A DNA stretch of 64,000 bases from [Clostridium] citroniae WAL-17108 (GCF_000233455.1 NZ_JH376420.1:98582-162581), one strand, 5' to 3'; counted from the stretch's first letter, positions 42,941 to 52,714 are shown. Notes: generated by a model not told the origin, from the sequence alone. Translations and numbers: made by a program.

Positions 42941-44809
42941 CTATTTTATAACAAACATGTCCTTGTACTTTTTCCTGTCCAGACTGTGGTTGTAAACCAG
43001 GGCCTCATAGTCCAGGACCATGTCCTGATAGGGACAGCGCTCCGACTCGGCCTTGGCCCAGTAATAGTAATTGCCCTCCCTGTCATAACAGCCCAGGAAA
43101 TGGACCACGGGCAGCACTTCCTCCATCTGGAGAAGGAAACGGTTATAGGGTGTCAGTTCCAGATTGGCCATTCTCAGGACCTCTGATGAGAGGTAGACCG
43201 CTCCCAGCTTTCCCATGTCCCGGGAAGGCATGTCATAGTTGGTCCAAATAATAAAGGGTGTCTCATACCACATAAGATGATCCTGTACCGGTACCTCACT
43301 GCTTGGCATGCCGGCTATGGCGTCAAAAAATTCGTCCTCCACGCTGGGCTGGTGATCCCCAAACATCACGATCATGGTGGGTTCATCCACCTTGGAAAAA
43401 TACTCCAGCAGGTACTGAAACGCCTCGTCTGACTTTTTCATCAGGGAAAGGTATTGGTCCGTCTTGGGATACAGGCCTTCATATTCCCCTGTCAGCCATA
43501 CTTCCTGCTCAAAATTGTCATACTCCTCCTCATATCCCCCATGGTTCTGCATGGTCACATTGAAAATAAAAAGCTTATCCTCAGGCGCCCTCTTGCTCTC
43601 CACCACACTGATCAGCTTGTCGTAATCAGCCGCATCGCTCACATAATTGCGAAGCTGTTCACTGTCTTCATAAAATTCCTCGTCCAGAAACGCGTCAAAG
43701 CCCATATTATTGTAACACTCCACCCGGTTCCAGTTTTCACCGGGATACGGATGCATGGCCACGGCATCATACCCCTGGTCCTTCAGCGTACTAACCATGG
43801 AATATGTATCCGGCTTTACATTAAACTGGTAGGCAATGGAATTGGAGGGCAGCAGGGCCATGGAATCCCCTGTGAGAAACTCAAATTCCGAATTGCTGGT
43901 AAGGGAACCGAACACGGGGACGCAAAGGCTTCCCTTGACCGTGTTCTCCTCAAGGCTGCTGATAAACGGAAAATACTCCGTATTGGTTGTAAAATCCCCT
44001 GCAGTCCTGAGATCCGACAGGCTTTCGTTCATAATGCAGATCAGATTCACCGGAGTGATACTGTCATCCTCCAGGGACACGCTTCCCAGGGATGCCAGCC
44101 GTACCTGCTCCTCCTCTTCCAGCCTGTCATGTATCTCCTTCAGCTTTGCCGTACTGTAGCCCTGAGGCGGTTTTTTTACCATGTACTGAAGGGACACTGC
44201 AGTGGAAAGCACATACCCGTATTCCTTATACGTGTCATTGACAGCCCACATATTGATCCCCAGCCCCCAGCCGGGCACCAGGGAGGTAAAAAACCAGGCT
44301 GCAAACCCTCCGATGGCTACTGCGGTGCCTGCCCCGGCAGCCAGGCGGAGCTTCCACCCCCTGATGCGAAACGGCATAAACCAAAGGGCAATATTCATCA
44401 AAATCACACATACACAGGCGATCTTCATCTCCTGGGTAATGACAAATGTATAATTTCCCGAAACGGTCATGGCTGTCTTAAATGCCATGGCATCCCACAG
44501 CAGGATGGGACGGTCCCTGAAGGCCACCACAAACGCCTCTGCCAGGGACAGCACCAGCAGGAAAACAGACACCACAGGCACTGCCGCGCGGGTGGTTCCG
44601 CTCACCGCAAACAGCATGAGGTACAGCACATACATCCAGGCTATATTGAGAACAGCCATACTCACGGAAACCGTTGCCAGGTTGCCGGTCACATATTCAA
44701 AAAGCAGATACGAGATACAAGGCACCAGCAAAAGGCATACGATCTTACATACAGCCTTGCTCACGTTCCATCGTTGTTTTAAGTATTTATCCCTGTTTTC
44801 CTTTGTCAC
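42941..44809 (-). CDS. LTA-synthase-family membrane sulfatase
   Basis: 622 aa with five N-terminal helices (to about residue 190) and an extracellular alkaline-phosphatase-fold domain. The catalytic threonine is in [14 protein letters not shown] (about residue 300), the metal site in MFGDHQPS, and IMNESLSDL begins the domain. LtaS-type enzymes move glycerol-phosphate from phosphatidylglycerol to a glycolipid or other surface polymer. GTG start, with AAGGA nine nt before it. It might equally be a phosphoglycerol transferase for another glycan. Stand-alone gene. Confidence 0.88.
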   Translation of the reverse strand: MTKENRDKYLKQRWNVSKAVCKIVCLLLVPCISYLLFEYVTGNLATVSVSMAVLNIAWMYVLYLMLFAVSGTTRAAVPVVSVFLLVLSLAEAFVVAFRDRPILLWDAMAFKTAMTVSGNYTFVITQEMKIACVCVILMNIALWFMPFRIRGWKLRLAAGAGTAVAIGGFAAWFFTSLVPGWGLGINMWAVNDTYKEYGYVLSTAVSLQYMVKKPPQGYSTAKLKEIHDRLEEEEQVRLASLGSVSLEDDSITPVNLICIMNESLSDLRTAGDFTTNTEYFPFISSLEENTVKGSLCVPVFGSLTSNSEFEFLTGDSMALLPSNSIAYQFNVKPDTYSMVSTLKDQGYDAVAMHPYPGENWNRVECYNNMGFDAFLDEEFYEDSEQLRNYVSDAADYDKLISVVESKRAPEDKLFIFNVTMQNHGGYEEEYDNFEQEVWLTGEYEGLYPKTDQYLSLMKKSDEAFQYLLEYFSKVDEPTMIVMFGDHQPSVEDEFFDAIAGMPSSEVPVQDHLMWYETPFIIWTNYDMPSRDMGKLGAVYLSSEVLRMANLELTPYNRFLLQMEEVLPVVHFLGCYDREGNYYYWAKAESERCPYQDMVLDYEALVYNHSLDRKKYKDMFVIK

Positions 44810-44946
44810 TGATTCCGTCCTTCTGAAACATTTTCAATCACGAGTTAGAGAGCATTTTTCAAACACACTATAGCACAAACATATTTTCCGTACAAGGTCC
44901 AAATGCTTCCATCCGCCTGATTTCACAAAAGGTTCACAATTTCCGA

Positions 44947-46284
44947 TTACAAGCGGATCCGGTACTTTCCGGTGACGATCCGGCGGTAAAAGATAATGGT
45001 CAGGACCGTGGCTGCGACCCACCCGAAAGGCCATGCCATCCAGATTCCCGTACTTCCAAAACGGCCGGCAAGGAGATTGGCCACAATGATGCGCAGGATC
45101 AGATCCGGCACGGTTGCCAGCACAAAATAACCCATGGCCCCGGAACCGCGTATGATCCCGTCCGTGGTCAGCTTAATGGATATCATAAAATACATGGGGC
45201 TGACAATGCGCAGGAATTCCATGCCCGAGGCGATGGCCTCCCCGCTGTCCCCATTGAGGAACAGGCCCATCATCTGGCGGCTGAATCCGAAATACAGCGC
45301 AAAAAAAGGGATAGCCGCGCACAGGGACAGCCTGATGCCTGTCCTGAATCCCAGAGGGATCCGCTCCATCTTCCCGGCCCCCAGGTTCTGGGCCGTATAG
45401 CTGGACAGGCAGCCTCCCAGGGACATAAAGGCGTTGATGGCAAATGTATTCAGCTTGATGGCTCCTGAATATCCGGCGATCACCGCTGATCCGTACCGGT
45501 TCACGATCTCCTGCACAAACATGTTTCCAACGGAGAGAACGCTCTGCTGCATAATGCTGGGCACTGCTATGGCCGCGATCTGGGACAGAAGGATAATGTC
45601 AAAGAGCACCACCCTCTTATCTGTCCTGATTCCCCGCAGACGCAGGGCCAGGGCGGCAAGGGCCAGCACGGCCGACACGCCCTGGGCGATAAAGGTTGCC
45701 CAGGCCACGCCCGCCACCCCCATGCCCAGACCGGCCACAAACCAGTAATCCAGCACAACATTGCCCACCGAAGAACCGATCAGGAAATACAGCGGTGTTC
45801 TTGAATCCCCAAGAGCGGTAAAAATCCCTGTGCACACATTGTAGAGGAACAGGAAGGTGAGGCCCAGCACGTAAATCTTCAGATAAAGCTCACCGTCCCC
45901 AAAGATATTGGCCGGGGTGTGGATGGCTTCCATCATGGCACCGCAGAACACATATCCCAGCCCGGTCAGCACCAGGCTCATGGCGCCGCAGGCAATAAAG
46001 GCCGTGTAGACCGCGGATTTCATTCTCCCCAGGTCCTTTGCTCCAAAGAGCCTGGAGATCACTACGGAGGCCCCCAGGTTGCTCCCCACCGCAAAGGCCA
46101 TGAATATCACCGTAATGGGATAAGAGGCCCCCACGGCAGCCAGGGCATCCTCCCCCGCAAACCTGCCTGCAATAGCGCTGTCCGCAATATTATACATCTG
46201 CTGGAACATGACACTCATAAACATGGGCAGGGCAAACCTCCACAATGTCTTTTTAGGATGCTCCGCTGTCAGATCCGTTATCAT
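44947..46284 (-). CDS. MATE-family efflux transporter
   Basis: Multidrug and toxin extrusion family exporter, 445 aa with twelve expected helices in two pseudo-repeats. Typical segments: FALPMFMSVMFQQMYNIADSAIAGRF near the start (key MYNIADSAIAGRF), DALAAVGASYPI, and the second-half QEIVNRYGSAVIAGYSGA. It would export organic cations or drugs with Na+ or H+ entry. No neighbouring regulator; the ATG is preceded by GAGGGGAG. Confidence 0.92.
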   Translation of the reverse strand: MITDLTAEHPKKTLWRFALPMFMSVMFQQMYNIADSAIAGRFAGEDALAAVGASYPITVIFMAFAVGSNLGASVVISRLFGAKDLGRMKSAVYTAFIACGAMSLVLTGLGYVFCGAMMEAIHTPANIFGDGELYLKIYVLGLTFLFLYNVCTGIFTALGDSRTPLYFLIGSSVGNVVLDYWFVAGLGMGVAGVAWATFIAQGVSAVLALAALALRLRGIRTDKRVVLFDIILLSQIAAIAVPSIMQQSVLSVGNMFVQEIVNRYGSAVIAGYSGAIKLNTFAINAFMSLGGCLSSYTAQNLGAGKMERIPLGFRTGIRLSLCAAIPFFALYFGFSRQMMGLFLNGDSGEAIASGMEFLRIVSPMYFMISIKLTTDGIIRGSGAMGYFVLATVPDLILRIIVANLLAGRFGSTGIWMAWPFGWVAATVLTIIFYRRIVTGKYRIRL

Positions 46285-46390
46285 ACTTAAACTCCCCTCA
46301 TTTAATTGCTCGCTCCATTATACTCCGACACTTCCGTTCTATCAACTGTGAAAATATATTATGGGCCGATACAGAGCCGGCGCCATACAG

Positions 46391-46419
46391 AAAAAGAACC
46401 GAAGCCGCCGCCCCGGTCC
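46391..46419 (-). terminator. Terminator of the purine pair
   Basis: GGACCG and CGGTTC (46414-46419 and 46396-46401 read on the minus strand) form a 6-bp stem with one G-U pair around a GC-rich loop, followed by TTTTT. It lies 16 bp past the AICAR formyltransferase stop. Confidence 0.65.
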
Positions 46420-46434
46420 CTTTCCTGTATACTA

Positions 46435-47613
46435 TTAATGATGAAACAGTCTGATTCCTGTAAATGCCATAACCATATGATACTGGTTGCAGGTTTCGAT
46501 CACCTGATCATCCCGCACCGATCCTCCCGGCTGCGCCACATACTTGACTCCGCTCTTATAGGCCCGGTCAATGTTGTCTCCAAATGGGAAAAAGGCATCT
46601 GATCCAAGGGCCACGTCTGTCATGGTATCCAGCCAGGCCCTTTTCTCCTCCTTTGTAAACACAGGCGGTTTGACTTTAAATGTTTTCTCCCATCTGCCGT
46701 CAGCCAGTACGTCCATATAATCCTCGCCCATATACACGTCAATGGCATTATCCCTGTCAGCCCGCTTGATGCTGTCCACAAAGGGCAGGTTTAATACCTG
46801 GGGAGCCTGGCGCAGATACCAGTTGTCAGCCTTGCTGCCTGCCAGGCGTGTACAGTGGACCCTGGACTGCTGCCCTGCCCCGATACCAATGGCCTGTCCT
46901 CCCTTTACATAGCAGACGGAATTGGACTGTGTATATTTTAAGGTGATCAGGGAGATCAAAAGATCCATTTTGGCTGATTCCGGAAGTTCCCTGTTCTTTG
47001 TCACAATATCCCGAAGCATGTCGTTGTTGATCTCCAGGTTATTATGGCCCTGTTCAAAGGTGACGCCGTAAATCTGCTTGCGCTCAATGGCTGCCGGCTC
47101 ATAATCCGGATCGATCTGGATCACATTGTAGTTTCCGTTCTTTTTGGACTTCAGTATCTCCAGCGCCTCAGGTTCATATCCCGGAGCAATGACGCCGTCC
47201 GACACTTCCCTCTTGATCATCCTGGCCGTGTCCACATCACACACATCTGACAGGGAAATGAAATCGCCGAAGGAGGACATCCTGTCCGCGCCCCTGGCCC
47301 TTGCATAAGCGCTGGCCAGCGGTGACAGGTCACCCATGTCATCCACCCAGTATATCTTTTTCAGTGTATCATCCAGAGGCAGGCCCACTGCGGCACCTGC
47401 AGGCGACACATGCTTAAAGGAAGCGGCGGCCGCAAGCCCGGTGGCTTTTTTTAGCTCCTTTACAAGCTGCCAGCCATTGAGGGCATCCATGAAATTGATG
47501 TACCCCGGTCTGCCGCTTAGAACAGTAATGGGAAGCTCCCTGTCCCCCTCCATGAATATTCTGGATGGTTTCTGATTAGGATTGCAGCCATACTTCAGTT
47601 CCAGTTCTTTCAT
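46435..47613 (-). CDS. purH: AICAR formyltransferase (stand-alone PurH C-terminal domain)
   Basis: Phosphoribosylaminoimidazole-carboxamide formyltransferase, 392 aa: it adds a formyl group from 10-formyl-THF to AICAR (ZMP), the ninth step of IMP synthesis. It begins MKELELKYGCNPNQKPSRI, with LKYGCNPNQ the hallmark of the transferase domain, then AAASFKHVSPAGAAVG with the catalytic Lys-His, and a late PGGSVRDDQVI. The IMP cyclohydrolase domain fused at the N terminus of normal PurH is absent; that activity comes from the PurO-type gene 19 bp upstream in the transcript. Controlled by the ZTP riboswitch before that gene. Confidence 0.93.
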   Translation of the reverse strand: MKELELKYGCNPNQKPSRIFMEGDRELPITVLSGRPGYINFMDALNGWQLVKELKKATGLAAAASFKHVSPAGAAVGLPLDDTLKKIYWVDDMGDLSPLASAYARARGADRMSSFGDFISLSDVCDVDTARMIKREVSDGVIAPGYEPEALEILKSKKNGNYNVIQIDPDYEPAAIERKQIYGVTFEQGHNNLEINNDMLRDIVTKNRELPESAKMDLLISLITLKYTQSNSVCYVKGGQAIGIGAGQQSRVHCTRLAGSKADNWYLRQAPQVLNLPFVDSIKRADRDNAIDVYMGEDYMDVLADGRWEKTFKVKPPVFTKEEKRAWLDTMTDVALGSDAFFPFGDNIDRAYKSGVKYVAQPGGSVRDDQVIETCNQYHMVMAFTGIRLFHH

Positions 47614-47632
47614 AACAGTACCTCTCTCCTAT

Positions 47633-48346
47633 TTATTTGTTTTTATTCACGATCCTTGTCTCATAGGCGCCTGATGCGATATCAATGAAGCGGACAAAGA
47701 GGGAAACCTTATTGTCCTGGTCCAGGCTGTTCCAGATCATGTCCGTAAACTGGTCAATGTTCCCGCTGATCCCCACTGCCTTGGGCTCTCCCTCAAAGCT
47801 TGGCAGAGGATCTCCGTCATGCATGTAGGTGTGGATAAAACGTCCCTCTCCTGCCGCCGGAGCCTCATAGGCATAGGTAAAACGCAGGCAGGAATCAGGA
47901 TTGCCGTTATTGCTCTTTAAAATGGACATGGCATAATTGTAGCCGCCATTTTCAATGTGCATGATACCGGAAATCCTTGGGGTATAGTTGGGGGCATCGG
48001 GCTCAAACTCCCTGGAGCGCAGGGACTGTTCAAATGTCATCTGATGGTCCATTCCCTCATAAATGGTGTCTGTCTGGTCACCGTTGGTCACAATGGTCTT
48101 GTTGCCCAGAACCCTGACCGGGGCATAAATGATCAGGCTGGGATCCTCCAGCCTGGCCGGATCAAAGGCCTGGGTCCTGATCCCTTCCCCATCCTCTGTG
48201 AACACACGGTTACGGCTGTTGGCGCTCCTTCCCATGATAAAGTAGGCGGTTACGGCCTTGCTTCCGTCCTCAGAACGTCCGATGACGATTCCCCGGCCCG
48301 GGTAAGCATTGCTTCTCAGTTCCTGTTCCAGCGACATCTGTTTCAT
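47633..48346 (-). CDS. purO: IMP cyclohydrolase, PurO-like
   Basis: Archaeal-type IMP cyclohydrolase family protein, 237 aa, closing FAICAR to IMP. MSLEQELRSNAYPGRGIVIGRSEDG at the start (key YPGRGIVIG), GRSANSRNRVF near residue 45, DPSLIIYAPVR, SLRSREFEPDAPNYTPRISG (key EPDAPNYTPRI) all fit the family. The ATG at 48346 has GGAGG eight nt upstream; the open frame further upstream runs through the riboswitch and is not coding. Together with the formyltransferase gene it replaces bifunctional PurH. Confidence 0.92.
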   Translation of the reverse strand: MKQMSLEQELRSNAYPGRGIVIGRSEDGSKAVTAYFIMGRSANSRNRVFTEDGEGIRTQAFDPARLEDPSLIIYAPVRVLGNKTIVTNGDQTDTIYEGMDHQMTFEQSLRSREFEPDAPNYTPRISGIMHIENGGYNYAMSILKSNNGNPDSCLRFTYAYEAPAAGEGRFIHTYMHDGDPLPSFEGEPKAVGISGNIDQFTDMIWNSLDQDNKVSLFVRFIDIASGAYETRIVNKNK

Positions 48347-48415
48347 AGTAATTCCTCCGTTTGCTTGTGGGTGTACTCTCGGAATTTCCCGGTACACTGT
48401 CATTCTTTCTTGTAC

Positions 48416-48543
48416 AATTAAATAAGAGCCGAAACCCTGAGCACGCAAAATACACACGTGCCCAGGCGGTCGGCTCAATCCAACAAAATCCATACTGCGT
48501 GCTCCCTGTGGTTCATCCACTTATCCGCCAGTCACACGCCATA
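48416..48543 (-). ncRNA. ZTP (pfl) riboswitch with terminator
   Basis: On the minus strand the aptamer begins GGCGTGTGACTGGCGG (48525-48540), has the GTGGATGAACCAC hairpin (48508-48520), GGGAGC, and ends with the diagnostic CCGACCGCCTGGGCAC (48458-48473). These are the conserved words of the ZTP riboswitch, including the long-range CUGGCGG/CCGCC pairing. The 3-prime half, GAGCCGA (48470-48476), can instead pair with TCGGCTC (48426-48432), making a terminator before TTATTTAATT. Ligand ZMP/ZTP, the AICAR nucleotides, should favour the aptamer and let the purO-purH transcript through, just when AICAR formylation lags. Confidence 0.93.
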
Positions 48544-48596
48544 TTATTACTATATATCTTTTTTGCTAATATTGCAATAGTTTTTTAGAAGTTTTA

Positions 48597-50000
48597 CTAA
48601 TCATTCCTGATGGCTGCCAGGGGACTCAGCTTCATGGCCCTCATGGCCGGCATAAACCCTGCCGCCATGCCCACGAAAATGGCAAATCCCACTGCTGCAA
48701 GAGACAGCCAGGGCGGTATTCTGGAAAGGTTGCCGGTGAGGCCGTTCATCTCCTCCATATTCACAAAGCGGTTGATCACGCCCGATATTCCATAGCTCAG
48801 GCCAATGCCGATCACTCCTCCCATAAAACCGATAAAGCCGGATTCAATCAGGAACATGTTCCGTATATTCCCCATATCACATCCCAGCACCTTCATGACG
48901 CCGATTTCCTTGGTCCTCTCATAGATAGACATCATCATGGTATTGGCAATGCCGATGGCGGCCACAAACAGGGATACTGCGCCGATTCCTCCCAGCACTG
49001 CCTGTATCATCTGGGACTGCTGCTTGGAACTCTCCATCCAATCCATCTGGCTGTTTACCTGAAAGCCCATATCAGCCACTTTGGACTGGACCTCCTTTAC
49101 ATTCTCCATGTCGTCCACATAGATCTGCGCCCTGCTGTACACCAGATAATTCAGGGGTTTTCCCTTTTTGTTGGTAGGCTGTCCCGGGATAGCGGTGCCT
49201 TTTTTGAATGCTTTTTTCAGCTGTGCCTTTAAGCCATCTATATCCGTGTACACGCCGTAGGAATAGGAATTCCAATCCTCCGGCCCGCCTTCCACCTTTC
49301 CAATGCCGTTCATCATATATTTCTTGGGAGGTTTTACCTGCGGCTGGCTGTCATCGGAAGAACTCCCAAAACTGCTGGAGGTATTCTTTGACTGGAAGTA
49401 GGCATCCATATCAAATATGACAAACAGAGGTTTGTTAAGAAAATCCACATCCGGCAGTTCCCCTGTATCCCAGTATCCTCTTCCTGTCTTGGAATTGTAA
49501 AAATCCTGCTGTACCGTATTGCCAAACACCAGCCCCATTTCCCCGGGTTCAGGCATGCGCCCTTCGCCCAAGGGAATCTGCTCCAGAAACTTCTGTCCCA
49601 CTCCCCGCAGGGTCATGTACTGTGCCTCGTAGGCCCCCTGGCGGATCACCACATTCATATCCAATATGGGGGACACTCCGGTCACATGGCCGATGCGCTG
49701 GAATTTGTCGATCACCTCGTCCGTAATATAGGTTGGATCGGAGGATTTGCTTCCGCCGCCGCCCACCATGACAGCGCCTCCGTAATAGCTGCTCCCGGAA
49801 CCGCCGTACACATCTACGGTGGTCAGGCTGCCCCAGGAGGAAAGCTGTTCCATAAACATCTGGTCAAGACCGATTCCCAGGGATACCATGACCACAATGG
49901 AAGCCGTACCAATGATGACCCCCAGCACTGTGAGGACGGTCCTAAGCTTCCTGCGTCTTAAATTGTTAATGCTCATGATCAGAAGATCAGGAAATCTCAT
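48597..50000 (-). CDS. MacB/FtsX-type ABC transporter permease
   Basis: 467 aa. MSINNLRRRKLRTVLTVLGVIIGTASIVVMVSLG (TM1, key RRRKLRTVLTVLGVIIG) starts the MacB_PCD type, a large extracytoplasmic domain spans about 45-330 with a Gly/Ser-rich loop, and three C-terminal helices (VSLFVAAIGIANTMMMSIYERTKEIGVMKVLG, key YERTKEIGVMKVLG) form the FtsX core. It pairs with the ATPase two genes upstream in the transcript. The ATG overlaps the end of the secreted-protein gene by 14 bases. Such transporters act on exported peptides, lipoproteins or envelope stress. Confidence 0.9.
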   Translation of the reverse strand: MRFPDLLIMSINNLRRRKLRTVLTVLGVIIGTASIVVMVSLGIGLDQMFMEQLSSWGSLTTVDVYGGSGSSYYGGAVMVGGGGSKSSDPTYITDEVIDKFQRIGHVTGVSPILDMNVVIRQGAYEAQYMTLRGVGQKFLEQIPLGEGRMPEPGEMGLVFGNTVQQDFYNSKTGRGYWDTGELPDVDFLNKPLFVIFDMDAYFQSKNTSSSFGSSSDDSQPQVKPPKKYMMNGIGKVEGGPEDWNSYSYGVYTDIDGLKAQLKKAFKKGTAIPGQPTNKKGKPLNYLVYSRAQIYVDDMENVKEVQSKVADMGFQVNSQMDWMESSKQQSQMIQAVLGGIGAVSLFVAAIGIANTMMMSIYERTKEIGVMKVLGCDMGNIRNMFLIESGFIGFMGGVIGIGLSYGISGVINRFVNMEEMNGLTGNLSRIPPWLSLAAVGFAIFVGMAAGFMPAMRAMKLSPLAAIRND

Positions 50001-51822
50001 CGTCTACATCCTCTTCCTTAGCTGCCCTGCGTTTCTTTCTGATAACCACAACCGCGGTCACACCTGCACCTGCCGCCGCCACTGCGCCTGCAATGATCAG
50101 CACCTTATACTTACTCCAGAAGGACGGACTGGCCTGCGCGTCCATGGCTCCTGCCTCCATGTCCATATTCATGTCAAAGGATTCATCCACTTCCTCTGTG
50201 ATGAACAGGGTCAGCTCCTTTACCACAGGGTCCGCAGCCACACCGTTTTCATCTTCATAGGAAATGGAGATCTTCACCGTGCCGTCATCCATGGTGGGAT
50301 TGATGCCTGTAAGCATCACGTCCACGTTCCCTGTCTCACCCGGCTTTATGTTGCCCACATATGCGTCCGTGGTTTTGATGGAATCACTTTCAAAGGTGGC
50401 CGTCACATTATAGAGGATCACCTTGCCCGTGTTGTTGATCCCAAACATGACATTGGACTCGGAGCCAACGGTCATGCTGTCCGGCATCACGTCAATGGTG
50501 CTGGTGCTGAGCTTTGCGTACTGCTTCACAGGTATGTCCACCACAATGCTCTCTTCCGCGTTCTTAAATTCAGGGCTGTCGTACTTTTCCTTGATGGTGA
50601 TTGCGTAGGAACGCTGGTCCACCCCTGCCCTGGCCGTGAATTTGGCACGTACTTCTGTACTCTGCCCCGCGCCCAGGTCATTGACCACCATGGATGAGGA
50701 ACCGGATTCCGTTGTGAACACCGCGCTGTCCGATACCTTCTCTGATTCCAGGTTAAAAAGGATATTGCTGGCCGGCACTGAGGTGGATGCGTTCTTCATG
50801 TTCAGCACCAGTTCAAACTCATCCCCTGCAAAGATCTGCTCCGGAACCGTATAATAGCTGTCCACAATAAGCCTTGCCTTGGTCCTGTCATTGGCGTCAA
50901 AATCCCTCAGGTCATCCTCCTTGTCCTTGGATATGATATGTACATAAAATGTTCCTTCCTCCTTGTGCAGGTCCCCCTCGGAACTGAGGCGGAAGGTAAT
51001 GGTATATTTGATGGGATAATACCCGCTGTAGGAATCCTTGCGTATGGCCATGCTGTATGAGGCCGACACGGTCTCACCTGACTGTACCCGCTCAAAGGTT
51101 CTGTCATAGTTTCCGTCATTGATCTCAAAGGGGAACTTGGTATCATCCTCGGACAGCTGCATGCTGACAGTCACATCCTGGGCCGTGGTGTTGCGCTTGT
51201 TGCGGAAATTTACCGTATAGTCCATTACATTGGGGTAGATGCCCCGGGGAGTGGACTGGTTTTCCCCGATCACAAAGTAATTGCCCTCTTTTGTATCCTC
51301 CTCGTCATCTGCGCCCGAGGATGTGTCCGTTGAGATCCAGACATTGATATAGTCCGTATCCGAACCGCCGTCCCACTCCAGATAGATGGGAATGCTGTAA
51401 TATCCCTGCTGGGCATCCCGGCGGACATTGGCTGAAAGGGATACGCTTTTAATATTGCCCTTCTTGATATTTCCCACACTCTTTGCCAGGAACGTGGTTT
51501 CCATTATCTCAAACGGGTAATAGTCCACCGTGTAATCGCCGTTGCCCCGCTCCTCAATCTGCTGGAAATCATTGGTCTGCTGAAGGCTTACCTTCAGGTT
51601 ATTCATATCCTCATCCGTGGCCCTTATGCGGAAGGAAATGGACATGGATTTTCCAATCCTTCCCCTGGGCGCCTTGGTAGTGGAAATATAGTCATTGTCG
51701 CTGGCATTGGTGTTATATCCCAGCTGGTAGCTGCTGGCCATTGCATTGGCCGGCAGGGCTGCCGCCATCAGGGCTGTCATCCACAGGATTATCAAGCCTT
51801 TACGCATTTTCATCGGTCTCAT
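49987..51822 (-). CDS. Secreted, membrane-anchored COG1361-like protein
   Basis: 611 aa. Signal peptide (MRKGLIILWMTALMAAALP, ending NAMA), several immunoglobulin-like or CARDB/NEW3-like beta domains (about 30-550), and a C-terminal helix (VLIIAGAVAAAGAGVTAVVVI) with a basic then acidic tail inside. Proteins of this type often stand between an ABC ATPase and an FtsX-like permease in clostridia. The ATG at 51822 is favoured: GGGAG lies nine nt upstream, whereas the GTG at 51828 is only three nt away from it. It overlaps both neighbours, so all three are coupled. Role: probably an accessory or substrate-binding surface part. Confidence 0.8.
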   Translation of the reverse strand: MRPMKMRKGLIILWMTALMAAALPANAMASSYQLGYNTNASDNDYISTTKAPRGRIGKSMSISFRIRATDEDMNNLKVSLQQTNDFQQIEERGNGDYTVDYYPFEIMETTFLAKSVGNIKKGNIKSVSLSANVRRDAQQGYYSIPIYLEWDGGSDTDYINVWISTDTSSGADDEEDTKEGNYFVIGENQSTPRGIYPNVMDYTVNFRNKRNTTAQDVTVSMQLSEDDTKFPFEINDGNYDRTFERVQSGETVSASYSMAIRKDSYSGYYPIKYTITFRLSSEGDLHKEEGTFYVHIISKDKEDDLRDFDANDRTKARLIVDSYYTVPEQIFAGDEFELVLNMKNASTSVPASNILFNLESEKVSDSAVFTTESGSSSMVVNDLGAGQSTEVRAKFTARAGVDQRSYAITIKEKYDSPEFKNAEESIVVDIPVKQYAKLSTSTIDVMPDSMTVGSESNVMFGINNTGKVILYNVTATFESDSIKTTDAYVGNIKPGETGNVDVMLTGINPTMDDGTVKISISYEDENGVAADPVVKELTLFITEEVDESFDMNMDMEAGAMDAQASPSFWSKYKVLIIAGAVAAAGAGVTAVVVIRKKRRAAKEEDVDDEIS

Positions 51823-52714
51823 TGTCACATACTCCCTTTTCTATATGGTTCTCCTCTGCCGGCCTGCCGCCGGTCTCTATGGCCACGATCTTTCCATCCA
51901 CGATCCTGATCCTTCTGTCCGCATAGGAAGCCAGATTATTATCATGGGTGACCATGACCAGGGTCTGTCCCTGCTCCCTCACAATGGTCTGCATCAGGCG
52001 CAGAACCTCCATGGTGGTCCTGGAATCCAGATTACCGGTGGGCTCGTCCGCGAATATGATCTCCGGGCTGACCACCAGCGCCCTGGCTATGCCCACCCTC
52101 TGCTGCTGTCCTCCCGACATCTGGTTGGGCATATGTTTTGCCTGGTCCCCCACGCCCACCAGGTCCATGAACTTCTTGGCCCTCTTAAGTCTCTCCCTTT
52201 TGGACATGCCGCGGAAGGAGAGCGGAAGGGCCACATTCTCAACCGCATTCATTGTATTCAGCAGGTTGTAAGCCTGGAAAATAAATCCCACCCGCTCACG
52301 GCGGAATGTAACCAGCTGTTTTTCCGTCATCTTTTCTATATGTACCCTGCCGATCTCTATCTCACCCTTGGTGGGCTTCTCAAGGCCGGCCAGCATGTTT
52401 AAGAGTGTGGATTTGCCAGAACCCGAGGTGCCCACGATTGCTACAAACTCCCCTTTATATATCTCAAAGTCCACGCCGTCCAGCGCCCGGACCTTTGTCT
52501 CTCCCACACGGTATATCTTGTACAGGTTCCTCACGCATATGGCGGGTTTCCGGCCGGGAGGCGCCTCACATGCCTGATCTGCCAAAGCAATCTGTTCTGC
52601 CTGATCCGCTGCGACAATCTGTTCTGCCTGATCCGCCGCGACAATCTGTTCTGCCTGATCTGCCAAAGCAATGCTCCTTTCCCTGTCCTTAAGCGCGAAT
52701 GAGTGTTCAAACAC
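51800..52714 (-). CDS. ABC transporter ATPase, MacB/LolD type, with repeat N terminus
   Basis: 304 aa. The ATPase covers about residues 57-290: Walker A GTSGSGKST, Q-loop FQAYNLL, signature MSGGQQQRV, Walker B IIFADEPTGNLD and switch MVTHDNN, the usual MacB/LolD words. In front are about 55 extra residues with a ninefold-residue repeat, ADQAEQIVA, three times plus a partial copy (18-48). The GTG start has only a weak AAGAG site, so the repeat region may be untranslated leader; no other good start is visible before the ATPase. It works with the permease and secreted protein encoded after it. Confidence 0.85.
   Translation of the reverse strand: MFEHSFALKDRERSIALADQAEQIVAADQAEQIVAADQAEQIALADQACEAPPGRKPAICVRNLYKIYRVGETKVRALDGVDFEIYKGEFVAIVGTSGSGKSTLLNMLAGLEKPTKGEIEIGRVHIEKMTEKQLVTFRRERVGFIFQAYNLLNTMNAVENVALPLSFRGMSKRERLKRAKKFMDLVGVGDQAKHMPNQMSGGQQQRVGIARALVVSPEIIFADEPTGNLDSRTTMEVLRLMQTIVREQGQTLVMVTHDNNLASYADRRIRIVDGKIVAIETGGRPAEENHIEKGVCDNETDENA
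52571..52663. repeat. 27-bp in-frame tandem repeat in the ABC ATPase gene
   Basis: Three full 27-bp units and part of a fourth encode ADQAEQIVA, ADQAEQIVA, ADQAEQIAL and ADQA. Copies differ at only a few bases (CTGATCCGCTGCGACAATC versus CTGATCCGCCGCGACAATC), so the expansion is recent. Confidence 0.9.

Noticed and set aside
43454-44782. Long open frame of over 400 codons on the plus strand
   Set aside because: It lies antisense to the LTA-synthase-like gene, has His/Gly-rich text with no domain, and no ribosome site. It is a mirror of a GC-biased coding strand.
48347-48520. Extended N terminus for the PurO-like protein
   Set aside because: The frame is open but runs through the ZTP riboswitch, and the GGAGG-supported ATG is at 48346.
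48416-48543. THF or purine riboswitch as alternative
   Set aside because: The CCGCCTGGGCA end and the GTGGATGAACCAC hairpin are those of the ZTP class; no THF or guanine aptamer core is seen.
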